A stretch of 64,000 nt of DNA from Streptococcus suis (GTDB lineage: Bacteria > Bacillota > Bacilli > Lactobacillales > Streptococcaceae). Positions 28,043-39,790 of this stretch are shown here, piece after piece. The notes beneath the pieces are model-generated. The model was given only the letters and a program-made list of their open reading frames with translations. It made no database searches and was not told the DNA's origin. Both the position numbers and the translations under genes were made by a program. Location of the stretch: assembly GCA_002831545.1 (NCBI GenBank), contig CP025095.1, positions 868,001 to 932,000 of the forward strand, given 5' to 3'. Within the stretch, counting starts at the first letter, position 1. Each line of letters opens with the position of its first letter.

Positions 28043-28993
28043 CTACCCACCTGTCGCCAATTGACTACGAAGTTGTTCGACTAGGGAGAGGGGAAGAGTT
28101 GTACAGCGAGCAATAATATCATTATCCAACCCTTCTGCTAATAAACGCTGGGCAAATTCCAGGCGTTCTTTTTGTTCAGTTTCTTCCCGTGCTTCTTCCC
28201 AAGCTTCTTCCCAAGCTTCTTCCCAAGCTTCTTCCCAAGCTTCTTCCCAAGCTTCTTCTCGTGCCTCACGTAGGGATGAGTAGTAGAGTTCTTCTCTGTC
28301 AAATTCTTTATCCCACATGTCTTGTTCCTCCTTGGTCCATGTTGTGTAGTCTAGGGCATGTTCTGCCTGTGAAATAATCTTGTCTGGTTGGATAGTGAAG
28401 TCTCGGTTTCCAAAAAATTCAAACCATTTTTTCAAGTCGTATTCTGAGATAGTTTCGGGCTGGTATTTGCCCAATTCCAGAAAGGCGAGTTTGACCAGAC
28501 TGTGCTGTTTGTCACTGTTTTTTGGCTGGATAAACAGTTCTTGATTGGTGTTTTCTTCTCGCAGGGAGAAGATGTGAAAGGGTTGGTCATCGTCAAAGTA
28601 ATTCTTCTCCACGAGGGCGATTCCATAAACAGGATAGAGCCATTCGTGGGTGGTATGCGTGTCGCCGTGTTCCTGACGGGCATGTTCAAAATTATCATGT
28701 ACCTGGGTACAGATATAGGTCCACAGGCGGTTGATGAAAAATTTTTGCTTGACAATTTGAATTTCGATAATGACCTGGGTGCCGTCGTCTAGCTTGACCA
28801 AAATGTCCGTCACCGTATAGAAACCGCGGGGCGAATGATCATTGGGCAGGCTAATCTGGTGACCGTCCAAGAGTTCAACTTCTGTAACAGCTAGGTTTAA
28901 AATGTCTGACACAAAGGCCTTGGTGACTTCCTTGTTTTGAAAAATCTTTTTGGCGACTGTATCCTGTGTTGGTTTTAAGCGACTATGTCTCAA
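28043..28993 (-). CDS. Rpn/PD-(D/E)XK nuclease family transposase-like protein
   Basis: The 316-residue protein begins with the family pattern LKPTQDTVAKKIF, then has a PD-(D/E)XK core with TDILVKLDDGTQVIIEIQI (about residues 62-80: Asp and E-x-Q), as in the Rpn and 'PD-(D/E)XK nuclease family transposase' group. In E. coli Rpn proteins are DNA endonucleases that raise recombination, and later work links them to phage defence. The C-terminus carries a glutamate-rich EEAW tetrapeptide repeat (about five units, 12-bp DNA units), likely a charged helix of variable length, and a helical end. It is an isolated gene between repeats. Confidence 0.8.
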   Translation of the reverse strand: MRHSRLKPTQDTVAKKIFQNKEVTKAFVSDILNLAVTEVELLDGHQISLPNDHSPRGFYTVTDILVKLDDGTQVIIEIQIVKQKFFINRLWTYICTQVHDNFEHARQEHGDTHTTHEWLYPVYGIALVEKNYFDDDQPFHIFSLREENTNQELFIQPKNSDKQHSLVKLAFLELGKYQPETISEYDLKKWFEFFGNRDFTIQPDKIISQAEHALDYTTWTKEEQDMWDKEFDREELYYSSLREAREEAWEEAWEEAWEEAWEEAWEEAREETEQKERLEFAQRLLAEGLDNDIIARCTTLPLSLVEQLRSQLATGG

Positions 28994-29037
28994 TCTACCA
29001 CATCCTTTTCATTTGATTTCTTAATGGCAGAGTCTGG

Positions 29038-29190
29038 CAAAACACTTCTCAGAGTTAGTGTCAGCATCTCAGCGCAGTGGTTGATTGGCAGATTTGTTCG
29101 TGTATTACACTCCAAATCTGACCTAATCAACTGTGCGGGGGTGGGAAAACGAACTCTTTGTTGACTAGTCGAGTTCTTTCCCACTCCCAC
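29038..29190. repeat. Mosaic repeat, copy E (short form)
   Basis: It contains cagagttagtgtcagcatct, a block gtggttgattggcagatttg shared with copy G, gcgggggtggga, and the common end gtcgagttctttcccactcc. It is about half the length of copy G, with the central palindromes missing. Confidence 0.75.
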
Positions 29191-29797
29191 TTATTTATTC
29201 GAAATCAAATGAAAAAAATTTAAATCTACTGACAGGGGCCAGGTGGGGTAGTGAGCAGTAGTATCCTAATGATATTATAGCAGGCATCCGTCTTTTTTTC
29301 AAGAGTGGGAAGAGCAGTTGCTGGCGTGCTTGTTTATTCTTATTCATTTATTCGATTTAATCAATAGAGAAATTAGAAGATGTTTTGTGTTGGAATTTAC
29401 CATTTTTTGGTGGAATCGTGATTTTAGAAGTTAAAAATGAGAGGCTCAATTAAGCTAATTTTTAGTTACTTTAGTTATAGTATAGTTATTCAGTATATCT
29501 TTTGAATTTTTAGGCTTGCTTCTGCGATAGATGTATACTGTTTTCCTTATTTCTTTATAGGAAGTAAGTCGTTATTCTGCTTGAAATAGACATTAGCATA
29601 TTTGGTGGGAATTAAGATTTTTTAGAAGAAATTCAAGAGGTGTTTGAATATAATATTTTGTAATTGTATATATAAACAAAAAAGTTGTTCTTATTGATAT
29701 AGATTTATAATTATGGTAAAATAGTAATAAAGTTTTATTTTATCCATATATATATATCGTGTGTGTGAAGAAAAATGAATATTTCTAGGGAGTTTTC
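29191..29797 (+). promoter_or_regulatory. Adhesin gene upstream region and promoter
   Basis: This 0.6-kb AT-rich gap has no supported gene. A strong sigma-A promoter reads TTGATA (29694-29699), 17 bp, TAAAAT (29717-29722), with TGG before the -10. The ribosome site TAGGGAG is at 29786-29792, 5 bp before the ATG. Upstream, a motif of the form tttggtgg-a-ttttagaag occurs twice (29406-29430 and 29601-29628) and may bind a regulator. The long leader between promoter and gene contains a ta-repeat (about 29747-29757). Confidence 0.7.
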
Positions 29798-32700
29798 ATG
29801 AACAAAAAACGATTTAATAAGCATTTTGATGAAATTGGACGTAGAAGTCGGGTCAAAATGCATAAATCGGGTAAGAACTGGGTTCGGACGGTCTTGTCCC
29901 AAATCAGTCTTTTACGCGTGATTAGAGGGAAGGGGCAGGCCAAGGTTACTTTGCCGATTATTGAAACAAATGAGGAGCAGAGAAGTTCTCGTCTGGCTTA
30001 CTTACAGGCCTTGTTAGCCTCGGGGGCTGCCATATCTGGGACGACCCTTGCGCTGAATACTTTTGCAGAAGAGCAAGTCGCTGTAGTGGAGCAACAGGTT
30101 GATAGCACAGACACCCTTGTTGATAAAAATATCGTGGTTGTTGAAAGCGTTTTAACGGAAGTGGTTTCGGAAGAAAGTGTTGCATCAGATACAGGTTCCG
30201 CCACGGCTAGTGAGGCAGGGTCAGGGAGTGCCAGCACCTCGGGTTCTTTTAGCGCCAGCCAGTCTGCTTCAGTTAGTCTATCTAGCTCAGAGAGTGCTAG
30301 TTTGTCTGTTTCTGTTTCTGCATCAACCTCTGCGAGTGTTTCCGTTTCGACATCAGCGTCAGAATCTGCCTCAACCAGTGTGTCTATGTCTGTTTCTAGC
30401 AGCCTAGTAGAGGGAAAGACGAGTTCGATAGGAGCAGTAGCTTCAGAAAATAGTAGTGAACCATCAGGAAGTAAGGTGTCTGAGTCCAGTCTGGTTGCTG
30501 TTGAGAGTAGAGGCGCCCTTTCTTATGCGCCTTCAACTGATTTGCTTGCTCCAACGGATGCTTTGGCGCAGCCCGATAGTACTATCGTTGCTATGGCTAC
30601 TGCAAGTTCGGAAGTTGCAACAGGGTTAGTAGCTACTAGTTTGAACAGTAGTTCGTCTAGCCAGTCTGAGACGACACAATCGGTCAAGACTGTAGATCGA
30701 GTAGCCAATATCAACTATATCGTCAAATATGAGCGAGAAGATGGCTCTCTTGTTTCAGCAGATGTTAAAACTGTCACTGTCATAACGGCAGAAGCCAGTG
30801 CAAAAAACACTGTGTCGGTTGAGGTTGTAGCACCAGATGGCTATAGCTTGGCGGACGGTCAAGCCAGCACAATTTCGCAGGAGGTCACGGAGTCAGGGGC
30901 TAACCTGTTGACGGTAAAAGTTGTAAAAAAAGAGGATACTCCTCTTTTATCCACTCCTGAAGTAGAGGCGGCAAAGAAAGTTCTTGAGCAAGTAAGTTCA
31001 GAAGCCTTGGTTCTTTCCAATGATGTCTTGCGTCGCTTCTACGATGATACAGAAAAGGCTTCCTTGGTCACCCTAGCGACAGATACAAAAAATAGTGCCA
31101 TTGATGCCAGTATCTTACTAAGCAGTGCAAGTGCTACAGAGGAAGAACTCCTTGCCAAGGCAGAAGTTGTCCGAACCGAGACGACCCGTTTGGCAGAAGA
31201 GTTGCGTCTACAGACAGGTACAGAAGAGGTGTCTGTAGCTCTAGCGACGGATAATGTAGCGCCTCAGATTGTAAGTACGAACCATTTAATTCTATTTAAT
31301 GGCTTTAAAATTGATACTCCACTCGTTTTTGCTGTAGTTAAAGAGGCTAGTCATCCCGATACATGGAGAATGAAGGGAATCAATTACTATGGCGATAGCA
31401 CTTCGTTGGACGAACTTCAAAACGGAGTAAACAATATTCTTAAAACCTTGCCAGGCATTGTTGTAGAAGTCAAGCGAGTTGCGGGAACTGCAGATCAAAA
31501 CCAATTTCTCATTTCAGGTACTCCTGTTTATACTGGAACAGTTGGGGAGCGTACCTATTTCACTCGTTCGCCGTATGCCTTGGATGCTGCCGGAAATCGG
31601 ATGACGAACAATGTTAATGGATGGCTAGAGTCTCGATTTGTTATCGTTGAACTCAAAACCGCCAATAACTTTGTAAACATGGCTTGGAATGAGCAAGTAA
31701 CAACGGATACAATTGTGAACAAGGTTCGTTCACAAATCAAGACGGGTGCTCCTTCTGATGTTCAGAATATAATAAATAATCTCCGTATCACTCCTAAGGA
31801 TGCGCTACCAGCCTTAAATGAATCAAAAACTGTTAACGTAAAAGTGACGGTTCAAGGTCAGACCAACTCTGCGGATACAGCAATTTTTGTCAACTACCCA
31901 CCAACCATTGAATCTGTGACAGATTACACCGTCTTTGCAGGTACAGCCATTGCAACAACAGATGGCAGCAATAGCATCCGACCAGTAGTGGCGACTGAGA
32001 GGGACGCTGTTAATGGGGTCAATAATACAGTTGAACAACAGGCCAAAACCATTACAAACTCGTCAATCAGCGGAGATACGGGTCTCTCGGTCAACACAAC
32101 GACTGGTGCCCTAAGCGGGACAATCTCGCAAGCAAGTGGTGCTGGTTTCTTTACTCGAACTATGACCTTTACCGATGGTCTCAATAACAGTTCAACATCT
32201 GGAAACTTCAGACTGTACATTATTGATACAGCGGCCTCTACCCTCTCTCGCGCTCATAAGAATAAACCATCTGAGCAGGAGGTTATGGATGCGGTAACTG
32301 TAGATAAGGGAGATAGCCCGACAACTGTGACAAAAAGTGTCATCTCTATCCCTGATTCGACTGGTGTTGCGGAGACATTAAATGCTGTCGTACGAGTAAC
32401 GACAGCTCAGGGCGTTTACAAAGATGTTCAGGTTCCGATTAACTACAGCGCCAACCAAGCTCCTACAGTGACATCAAGCGAACAAGTTGCCGATAAACGT
32501 CAGGCGACCTACGACCTCTCAACAGGCGTTGTTGTTTTAGATGCGGAAGACGGTTCATCACAAGACCAACGTGCCACCTCACCAAGGGTAACCAAGTATG
32601 AAGTACTAGATGATACTGGTAGTGTCGTTCAGACAGTCACGGATATGACAGCTACTAGCATTAATACCTCTACTCTAACACTTGGCAAGACCTACACTGT

Positions 32701-35700
32701 TCGCGTAACAGGTGCAGATAATGATGGTGCAACTACCACAGGAACTTACACACTGAGAGTTGCCGATACTGGACCTACAACGACTGTTGTTAACAATATG
32801 GCTGTCTTTAAGAATACACCGATAGCGCGTACAGATAATTCGACCAGCATTACACCAGTGACCGCAACAGATCCAAATGGTATTTCAGGTGCTCGTTTGT
32901 ATATCACCAGATCGAACGGTACGAAAGGTGACCAAGATACAACATCAGGCTTTGCAATTAACCAGACAACAGGGGCGTTCTCTGGCACAACAGGAGCAAG
33001 TTATCAGGGAAATCCAGGCGTCTATAGTCGGAGCATGGAGTTTACGGATGGTTTGGGAAATGTTTCTGGTCTAACGGATTTTAAACTCTATGTTTATGAT
33101 GTTACAGCCGGTAGTCTGACACAGAATTACAAAACAACGCCAACTGCTGATCAAGTTCTTAATCAGGTTACGATTCAAGGGACTTCTAGCGGAAGTATAG
33201 GTGTAGGAAAAGAGATTATAGGCTCTATTCCTACGACAAATGGTTCGGCAACCGTACGTGTTACCACAGATCAAGGCGTTTATAAGGACGTTCAGGTTCC
33301 AATTACCTACCGAGCTAACCAAGCACCTACGATTACAGCAGCTAATCGAACGGTAGACAAGGGCGTTGTTGCAACATATGATTTAAGAACAGGAGTAATT
33401 GTACGTGATGTTGAGGATGAAGCAAACAACCTTACTCCATCAGTTACCCAAATTGTCCTAAAAGATGCGTCAACAAATACGGTCATAAGTACTATTACAA
33501 ACACAAGTCATATGACGATAAATACGAGTACGCTTGACCCAACTAAAACTTACACTGTAGACGTGACAGGTAGTGATGCGGAAGGCTTGACGGCAACGAC
33601 TAGCTATACACTAAGTGTTACCGATAGTGCCCCGACCATAACTGGCATTAGCAATATGGCCATCTTTAAGGGTACAAGTATTCAGACAGAGGATGGGACA
33701 AATGCAGTTTATCCCGTTACTGCAACAGATGCGAATGGTTTTTCAAGTGTTCGTCTCTACAAAACGCAAGCGGATGGAACGAGTCGTTTAGAAGAAACGA
33801 ATTCAGGTTTTACAATCAACCAGTCAACCGGGGCATTTTCAGGAACTGCAAGTTCGACCTATAACGGGGTTGGTGTGTATTCAAGAAGTTTGATTTTTAC
33901 GGATTCCTTTGGAAATGCAACACAGCTTCAGAACTTCAAACTCTGGGTGATGGATGCGACAGCAAACAACTCATTAGAGAATCGTTTGTATAATCATACT
34001 CCGTCTGAACAGGAAGTATTGGATGCAGTAACAGTTTCAACTGGTGGAAGTACGATCGGTTACACGAAGAAATTAGTATCATCTATTCCTACGACAGATG
34101 GGACAGCAACAGTTCGTATTACCACAGCTCAAGGCGTTTATAAGGATGTTCAAGTTCCAATTACCTACCGAGCTAACCAAGCACCTGCAGTGACAGTTTC
34201 TGATCAAACCGTTGACCGTGGTGGAAAAACAACGATTGACATCTCTACTGGTGTTACTGTGACGGATGCGGAAGATGGCAGAGACCCAAATGATAGTCTT
34301 ACAACCACTATTACCTATACGGTAAAGGATGCAAAAGGTAGTATTGTTTATCAAGGAAGCCAGCCGAATGTTCCAGCAGAGACATTAGTAGCAGGAATCT
34401 ATACGGTAACTGTAGCAGCGACAGATGCCTACGGTGCTAAGACTGAGAAAACGTATACTTTAAATGTTACTGACAGGAATTCTGAGTCTGCCTCAGCCTC
34501 AGTATCAGCCAGCGAGTCCGCCAGCACAAGTGCTTCAACTAGCGCAAGTACCTCCGCATCGACTAGCGCAAGTACAAGTGCTTCAACCAGCGCAAGTACC
34601 TCCGCCTCGACAAGTGCAAGTACAAGTGCCTCAACGTCAGCCAGCACGTCCGCATCAACAAGTGCAAGTACCTCCGCATCAACCAGCGCAAGTACGTCCG
34701 CATCGACAAGTGCAAGTACCTCCGCATCGACTAGCGCAAGTACCTCCGCTTCAACAAGTGCAAGTACGTCTGCTTCAACGTCAGCCAGCACGTCTGCTTC
34801 AACATCGGCAAGTACGTCTGCTTCAACATCGGCAAGCACATCAGCATCAACAAGTGCAAGTACCTCCGCTTCAACAAGTGCAAGTACGTCTGCCTCAACC
34901 AGTGCAAGCATGTCTGCCTCAACAAGTGCAAGCACAAGTGCTTCAACGTCAGCCAGCACGTCAGCATCAACCAGCGCAAGTACGTCTGCCTCGACAAGTG
35001 CAAGTACCTCCGCATCAACCAGCGCAAGCACGTCAGCTTCAACATCGGCAAGTACTTCTGCCTCAACGAGTGCAAGTACGTCTGCCTCGACAAGTGCAAG
35101 TACGTCCGCATCGACTAGCGCAAGCACGTCCGCCTCAACCAGTGCAAGCACAAGTGCTTCAACCAGCGCAAGCACGTCCGCTTCAATGAGTGCAAGTACG
35201 TCCGCATCGACAAGCGCAAGTACCTCCGCTTCAACGTCATCCAGCACGTCTGCTTCAACAAGCGCAAGTACCTCCGCATCAACGTCGGCAAGTACGTCTG
35301 CATCGACGTCAGCAAGTACTTCTGCCTCAACCAGTGCAAGCACGTCTGCCTCAACAAGTGCAAGTACGTCCGCTTCAACCAGCGCAAGTACGTCTGCCTC
35401 AACAAGTGCAAGTACCTCCGCTTCAACGAGTGCCAGCACGTCTGCGTCAACGTCGGCAAGTACGTCTGCCTCGACAAGTGCAAGTACAAGTGCTTCAACC
35501 AGCGCGAGCACATCTGCCTCAACGTCAGCAAGTACGTCCGCATCAACCAGCGCAAGTACATCTGCTTCGACCAGCGCAAGCACAAGTGCTTCAACGTCAG
35601 CAAGTACCTCAGCCTCAACAAGTGCAAGCACGTCCGCGTCAACTAGCGCAAGCACAAGTGCTTCAACGTCGGCAAGTACATCCGCATCAACATCGGCAAG

Positions 35701-38700
35701 TACGTCCGCATCAACCAGCGCAAGCACTTCTGCCTCGACAAGTGCAAGTACAAGTGCTTCAACCAGCGCAAGTACGTCCGCCTCAACGTCAGCAAGTACG
35801 TCCGCATCGACAAGTGCAAGCACAAGTGCTTCAACGTCAGCAAGTACGTCCGCTTCAACCAGCGCAAGTACGTCCGCCTCGACAAGCGCAAGCACAAGTG
35901 CCTCAACCAGCGCAAGTACAAGTGCTTCAACCAGCGCAAGTACAAGTGCTTCGACTAGCGCAAGTACGTCCGCATCGACAAGTGCAAGCACGTCTGCCTC
36001 AACGTCGGCAAGTACGTCCGCATCAACGAGTGCCAGCACGTCAGCATCGACAAGCGCAAGCACGTCAGCCTCGACAAGTGCAAGTACCTCCGCCTCAACC
36101 AGTGCAAGCACAAGTGCTTCAACCAGCGCAAGCACGTCCGCTTCAATGAGTGCAAGTACGTCCGCATCGACAAGCGCAAGTACCTCCGCTTCAACGTCAT
36201 CCAGCACGTCTGCTTCAACAAGCGCAAGTACCTCCGCATCAACGTCGGCAAGTACGTCTGCATCGACGTCAGCAAGTACTTCTGCCTCAACAAGTGCAAG
36301 CACGTCTGCCTCAACAAGTGCAAGTACGTCCGCTTCAACCAGCGCAAGTACGTCTGCCTCAACAAGTGCAAGTACCTCCGCTTCAACGAGTGCCAGCACG
36401 TCTGCGTCAACGTCGGCAAGTACGTCTGCCTCGACAAGTGCAAGTACAAGTGCTTCAACCAGCGCGAGCACATCTGCCTCAACGTCAGCAAGTACGTCCG
36501 CATCAACCAGCGCAAGTACATCTGCTTCGACCAGCGCAAGCACAAGTGCTTCAACGTCAGCAAGTACCTCAGCCTCAACAAGTGCAAGCACGTCCGCGTC
36601 AACTAGCGCAAGCACAAGTGCTTCAACGTCGGCAAGTACATCCGCATCAACATCGGCAAGTACGTCCGCATCAACCAGCGCAAGCACTTCTGCCTCGACA
36701 AGTGCAAGTACAAGTGCTTCAACGTCAGCAAGTACGTCCGCCTCAACGTCAGCAAGTACGTCCGCATCGACAAGTGCAAGCACAAGTGCTTCAACGTCAG
36801 CAAGTACGTCCGCATCAACCAGCGCAAGTACGTCCGCCTCGACAAGCGCAAGCACAAGTGCCTCAACCAGCGCAAGTACAAGTGCTTCAACCAGCGCAAG
36901 TACAAGTGCTTCGACTAGCGCAAGTACGTCCGCATCGACAAGTGCAAGCACGTCTGCCTCAACGTCGGCAAGTACGTCCGCATCAACGAGTGCCAGCACG
37001 TCCGCATCGACAAGCGCAAGCACAAGTGCTTCAACCAGCGCAAGTACGTCAGCCTCGACAAGTGCAAGTACCTCCGCATCAACGTCAGCCAGCACGTCTG
37101 CCTCAACGTCAGCAAGTACTTCAGCGTCAACCAGCGCAAGTACAAGTGCCTCAACAAGTGCAAGTACGTCCGCCTCGACAAGTGCAAGCACAAGTGCTTC
37201 AACGTCAGCAAGCACGTCTGCATCGACCAGCGCAAGTACTTCAGCCAGCACGTCAGCTTCAATGAGTGCAAGTACATCCGCATCAACGTCAGCCAGCACG
37301 TCCGCTTCAACCAGCGCAAGTACGTCTGCCTCGACTAGCGCAAGCACAAGTGCCTCAACGAGTGCAAGTACGTCCGCATCGACAAGCGCAAGCACAAGTG
37401 CTTCAACCAGCGCAAGCACGTCCGCGTCAACTAGCGCAAGCACAAGTGCTTCAACGTCGGCAAGTACATCCGCATCAACATCGGCAAGTACGTCCGCATC
37501 AACCAGCGCAAGCACTTCTGCCTCGACAAGTGCAAGTACAAGTGCTTCAACCAGCGCGAGCACATCTGCCTCAACGTCAGCAAGTACGTCCGCATCAACC
37601 AGCGCAAGTACATCTGCATCGACTAGCGCAAGTACATCGGCATCGACAAGTGCCTCAACGTCAGCAAGTACGTCCGCTTCAATGAGTGCAAGCACGTCTG
37701 CCTCAACATCGGCAAGTACGTCCGCATCGACAAGTGCAAGTACGTCAGCTTCAACAAGTGCAAGTACGTCAGCATCGACGTCAGCAAGTACTTCAGCGTC
37801 AACCAGCGCAAGCACGTCAGCATCGACCAGCGCAAGTACTTCAGCCAGCACGTCAGCTTCAATGAGTGCAAGTACATCCGCATCAACGTCGGCAAGTACG
37901 TCCGCATCAACCAGCGCAAGCACAAGTGCTTCAACGTCAGCAAGCACATCAGCATCAACAAGTGCAAGTACGTCTACTTCGACAAGCGCAAGTACGTCCG
38001 CCTCGACAAGTGCAAGTACAAGTGCTTCAACCAGCGCGAGCACATCTGCTTCAATGAGTGCAAGTACGTCCGCCTCGACTAGCGCAAGTACGTCTGCCTC
38101 GACAAGTGCAAGTACGTCTGCTTCAACATCGGCAAGTACGTCAGCTTCAATGAGTGCAAGTACCTCCGCATCAACGTCGGCAAGTACGTCCGCCTCGACA
38201 AGTGCAAGTACGTCTGCTTCAACATCGGCAAGTACGTCCGCCTCGACAAGTGCCAGCACGTCTGCATCGACCAGCGCAAGTACGTCCGCATCAACGTCAG
38301 CAAGTACGTCTGCATCGACAAGTGCAAGCACAAGTGCTTCAACGTCAGCAAGTACGTCCGCTTCAACATCGGCAAGTACAAGTGCTTCAACCAGCGCGAG
38401 CACATCTGCCTCAACGTCGGCAAGTACGTCCGCCTCAACAAGTGCAAGCACGTCCGCTTCAACCAGCGCAAGTACATCTGCTTCAATGAGTGCAAGTACA
38501 TCCGCCTCGACAAGTGCAAGTACAAGTGCTTCAACCAGCGCCAGCACGTCTGCCTCAACGAGTGCAAGCACGTCTGCATCGACAAGCGCAAGCACAAGTG
38601 CTTCAACGTCGGCAAGTACATCAGCTTCAACGAGTGCCAGCACGTCTGCGTCAACGTCGGCAAGTACGTCTGCATCGACAAGTGCAAGTACAAGTGCTTC

Positions 38701-39553
38701 AACGTCGGCAAGTACGTCCGCTTCAACGTCGGCAAGTACGTCTGCATCGACAAGTGCAAGTACCTCCGCATCAACGTCAGCCAGCACGTCTGCCTCAACG
38801 TCAGCAAGTACTTCAGCGTCAACCAGCGCAAGTACGTCTGCCTCGACAAGTGCCAGCACGTCCGCATCAACATCGGCAAGTACCTCCGCATCAACATCGA
38901 CAAGCACAAGTGCTTCAACGTCAGCAAGTACGTCCGCATCAACATCGGCAAGTACCTCCGCATCAACATCGACAAGCACAAGTGCTTCAACGTCAGCAAG
39001 TACGTCCGCTTCAACATCGGCAAGTACAAGTGCTTCAACTAGCGCAAGTACGTCAGCATCGACAAGTGCCAGCACGTCCGCATCAACGTCAGCCAGCATG
39101 TCCGCTTCAACATCGGCAAGTACAAGTGCTTCAACCAGCGCAAGTACGTCTGCCTCGACAAGTGCAAGCACGTCCGCTTCAACCAGCGCCAGCACGTCTG
39201 CATCGACAAGTGCGTCAGAGATTTGGATTGTATCAAATGCTGGTGGTACTTCCATGGAATTACCAAAAATTGATATTCAATCGGTATCTGAATCCATAAG
39301 TACCTCTCAATCGTTGTCAGCAAGCATAAGTGTCTCAACTAGCGCAAGTACATCGGCGTCCACGTCAGCAAGTATGTCTGCGATGACTTCTGAAGTTGCA
39401 AAACCAGTGAATCGGAAGGCAACTAAGCTACCTAATACAGGTGAAACGCAGTCTTCAGTATCAGGATTGTTGAGTGCTACGATGTTAGCAGGAGCTTTTG
39501 CGCTCATCGCTAAACGTCGTCGTAAGGAGCGAGAAGAAGATGATATTTCATAA
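29798..39553 (+). CDS. Serine-rich repeat glycoprotein adhesin (SssP1/Fap1/GspB type)
   Basis: The 3251-residue protein is the cargo of the accessory Sec system. Residues 1-90 are the long signal peptide with the KMHKSGKNW motif. A short Ser-rich region (about 128-205) precedes the non-repeat region (about 206-1561). That contains a helical segment (about 385-475) and, from about residue 700, three copies of a roughly 290-residue module, each with an Ig/cadherin-like half and a shared [14 protein letters not shown] segment. The second Ser-rich region (about 1562-3139) is SAST repeats. A 27-residue non-repeat insert, a short third repeat stretch, LPNTG (3211-3215), a membrane helix and KRRRKER complete it. 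It should be heavily O-glycosylated and sortase-anchored, mediating adhesion. S. suis SssP1 is the likely counterpart; the symbol is left open because identity was not tested. Confidence 0.9.
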   Translation: MNKKRFNKHFDEIGRRSRVKMHKSGKNWVRTVLSQISLLRVIRGKGQAKVTLPIIETNEEQRSSRLAYLQALLASGAAISGTTLALNTFAEEQVAVVEQQVDSTDTLVDKNIVVVESVLTEVVSEESVASDTGSATASEAGSGSASTSGSFSASQSASVSLSSSESASLSVSVSASTSASVSVSTSASESASTSVSMSVSSSLVEGKTSSIGAVASENSSEPSGSKVSESSLVAVESRGALSYAPSTDLLAPTDALAQPDSTIVAMATASSEVATGLVATSLNSSSSSQSETTQSVKTVDRVANINYIVKYEREDGSLVSADVKTVTVITAEASAKNTVSVEVVAPDGYSLADGQASTISQEVTESGANLLTVKVVKKEDTPLLSTPEVEAAKKVLEQVSSEALVLSNDVLRRFYDDTEKASLVTLATDTKNSAIDASILLSSASATEEELLAKAEVVRTETTRLAEELRLQTGTEEVSVALATDNVAPQIVSTNHLILFNGFKIDTPLVFAVVKEASHPDTWRMKGINYYGDSTSLDELQNGVNNILKTLPGIVVEVKRVAGTADQNQFLISGTPVYTGTVGERTYFTRSPYALDAAGNRMTNNVNGWLESRFVIVELKTANNFVNMAWNEQVTTDTIVNKVRSQIKTGAPSDVQNIINNLRITPKDALPALNESKTVNVKVTVQGQTNSADTAIFVNYPPTIESVTDYTVFAGTAIATTDGSNSIRPVVATERDAVNGVNNTVEQQAKTITNSSISGDTGLSVNTTTGALSGTISQASGAGFFTRTMTFTDGLNNSSTSGNFRLYIIDTAASTLSRAHKNKPSEQEVMDAVTVDKGDSPTTVTKSVISIPDSTGVAETLNAVVRVTTAQGVYKDVQVPINYSANQAPTVTSSEQVADKRQATYDLSTGVVVLDAEDGSSQDQRATSPRVTKYEVLDDTGSVVQTVTDMTATSINTSTLTLGKTYTVRVTGADNDGATTTGTYTLRVADTGPTTTVVNNMAVFKNTPIARTDNSTSITPVTATDPNGISGARLYITRSNGTKGDQDTTSGFAINQTTGAFSGTTGASYQGNPGVYSRSMEFTDGLGNVSGLTDFKLYVYDVTAGSLTQNYKTTPTADQVLNQVTIQGTSSGSIGVGKEIIGSIPTTNGSATVRVTTDQGVYKDVQVPITYRANQAPTITAANRTVDKGVVATYDLRTGVIVRDVEDEANNLTPSVTQIVLKDASTNTVISTITNTSHMTINTSTLDPTKTYTVDVTGSDAEGLTATTSYTLSVTDSAPTITGISNMAIFKGTSIQTEDGTNAVYPVTATDANGFSSVRLYKTQADGTSRLEETNSGFTINQSTGAFSGTASSTYNGVGVYSRSLIFTDSFGNATQLQNFKLWVMDATANNSLENRLYNHTPSEQEVLDAVTVSTGGSTIGYTKKLVSSIPTTDGTATVRITTAQGVYKDVQVPITYRANQAPAVTVSDQTVDRGGKTTIDISTGVTVTDAEDGRDPNDSLTTTITYTVKDAKGSIVYQGSQPNVPAETLVAGIYTVTVAATDAYGAKTEKTYTLNVTDRNSESASASVSASESASTSASTSASTSASTSASTSASTSASTSASTSASTSASTSASTSASTSASTSASTSASTSASTSASTSASTSASTSASTSASTSASTSASTSASTSASTSASTSASTSASTSASTSASTSASTSASTSASMSASTSASTSASTSASTSASTSASTSASTSASTSASTSASTSASTSASTSASTSASTSASTSASTSASTSASTSASTSASTSASTSASTSASMSASTSASTSASTSASTSSSTSASTSASTSASTSASTSASTSASTSASTSASTSASTSASTSASTSASTSASTSASTSASTSASTSASTSASTSASTSASTSASTSASTSASTSASTSASTSASTSASTSASTSASTSASTSASTSASTSASTSASTSASTSASTSASTSASTSASTSASTSASTSASTSASTSASTSASTSASTSASTSASTSASTSASTSASTSASTSASTSASTSASTSASTSASTSASTSASTSASTSASTSASTSASTSASTSASTSASTSASTSASTSASTSASTSASTSASTSASTSASTSASMSASTSASTSASTSASTSSSTSASTSASTSASTSASTSASTSASTSASTSASTSASTSASTSASTSASTSASTSASTSASTSASTSASTSASTSASTSASTSASTSASTSASTSASTSASTSASTSASTSASTSASTSASTSASTSASTSASTSASTSASTSASTSASTSASTSASTSASTSASTSASTSASTSASTSASTSASTSASTSASTSASTSASTSASTSASTSASTSASTSASTSASTSASTSASTSASTSASTSASTSASTSASTSASTSASTSASTSASTSASTSASTSASTSASTSASTSASTSASTSASTSASTSASTSASTSASTSASTSASTSASTSASTSASTSASTSASTSASTSASMSASTSASTSASTSASTSASTSASTSASTSASTSASTSASTSASTSASTSASTSASTSASTSASTSASTSASTSASTSASTSASTSASTSASTSASTSASTSASTSASTSASTSASTSASTSASTSASTSASTSASTSASMSASTSASTSASTSASTSASTSASTSASTSASTSASTSASTSASTSASTSASTSASTSASMSASTSASTSASTSASTSASTSASTSASTSASTSASTSTSTSASTSASTSASTSASTSASTSASMSASTSASTSASTSASTSASTSASTSASTSASMSASTSASTSASTSASTSASTSASTSASTSASTSASTSASTSASTSASTSASTSASTSASTSASTSASTSASTSASTSASTSASTSASTSASTSASTSASTSASTSASTSASMSASTSASTSASTSASTSASTSASTSASTSASTSASTSASTSASTSASTSASTSASTSASTSASTSASTSASTSASTSASTSASTSASTSASTSASTSASTSASTSASTSASTSASTSASTSASTSASTSASTSASTSTSTSASTSASTSASTSASTSASTSTSTSASTSASTSASTSASTSASTSASTSASTSASTSASTSASMSASTSASTSASTSASTSASTSASTSASTSASTSASTSASEIWIVSNAGGTSMELPKIDIQSVSESISTSQSLSASISVSTSASTSASTSASMSAMTSEVAKPVNRKATKLPNTGETQSSVSGLLSATMLAGAFALIAKRRRKEREEDDIS
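34480..39213 (+). repeat. 12-bp/SAST coding repeat region of the adhesin
   Basis: About 4.7 kb consist of 12-bp units encoding Ser-Ala-Ser-Thr with silent changes (tca/tcg/agt/agc and gca/gcc/gcg) and rare substitutions to SASM, SSST and STST. The repeats keep several other frames open, including a 1608-codon antisense frame, which are artefacts of composition. Confidence 0.97.
35130..37023 (+). repeat. Near-identical 0.93-kb tandem duplication inside the SAST region
   Basis: The segment 35130-36063 recurs at 36090-37023 with an offset of exactly 960 bp (80 units of 12 bp, 320 codons). Over this length only a handful of differences are visible, for example near 35330/36290, 35761/36721, 35853/36813 and 36042/37002. 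Outside these limits the unit order diverges. A further partial copy of about 130 bp starts near 37425. Confidence 0.85.
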
Positions 39554-39658
39554 TGGTATTCAGTTTGTAGATAGAACTGAGAGAGTTAACAGAATTCTGT
39601 ATTGCAGTAGAAAAGCGAACTCTTCGTTAAGCTAAACTAATTGGGACGTATCAAAAAT

Positions 39659-39713
39659 AGCTCTATAATTCGCTAGTGGTTTTAACCATTGACGACATTA
39701 TAGAGCTTTTTTG
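39659..39713 (+). terminator. Terminator downstream of the adhesin gene
   Basis: AGCTCTATAAT (39659-39669) pairs perfectly with ATTATAGAGCT (39697-39707), followed by TTTTT. The loop holds a second small hairpin around ggttttaacc. Confidence 0.8.
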
Positions 39714-39774
39714 GGTAGAAGGATTGGCTATCTATATTTTTGGTGAATAGCAGGTGTCATGGTTCGGCAAATTT

Positions 39775-39790
39775 ATGGTACAATATTGCT
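39775..39790 (+). promoter_or_regulatory. Extended -10 promoter giving a probably leaderless transcript
   Basis: TATGGTACAAT carries an extended -10 (TGG before TACAAT, 39779-39784). Only six bases separate it from the ATG at 39791, so transcription should begin at the start codon. No ribosome site and no convincing -35 are present. Confidence 0.5.
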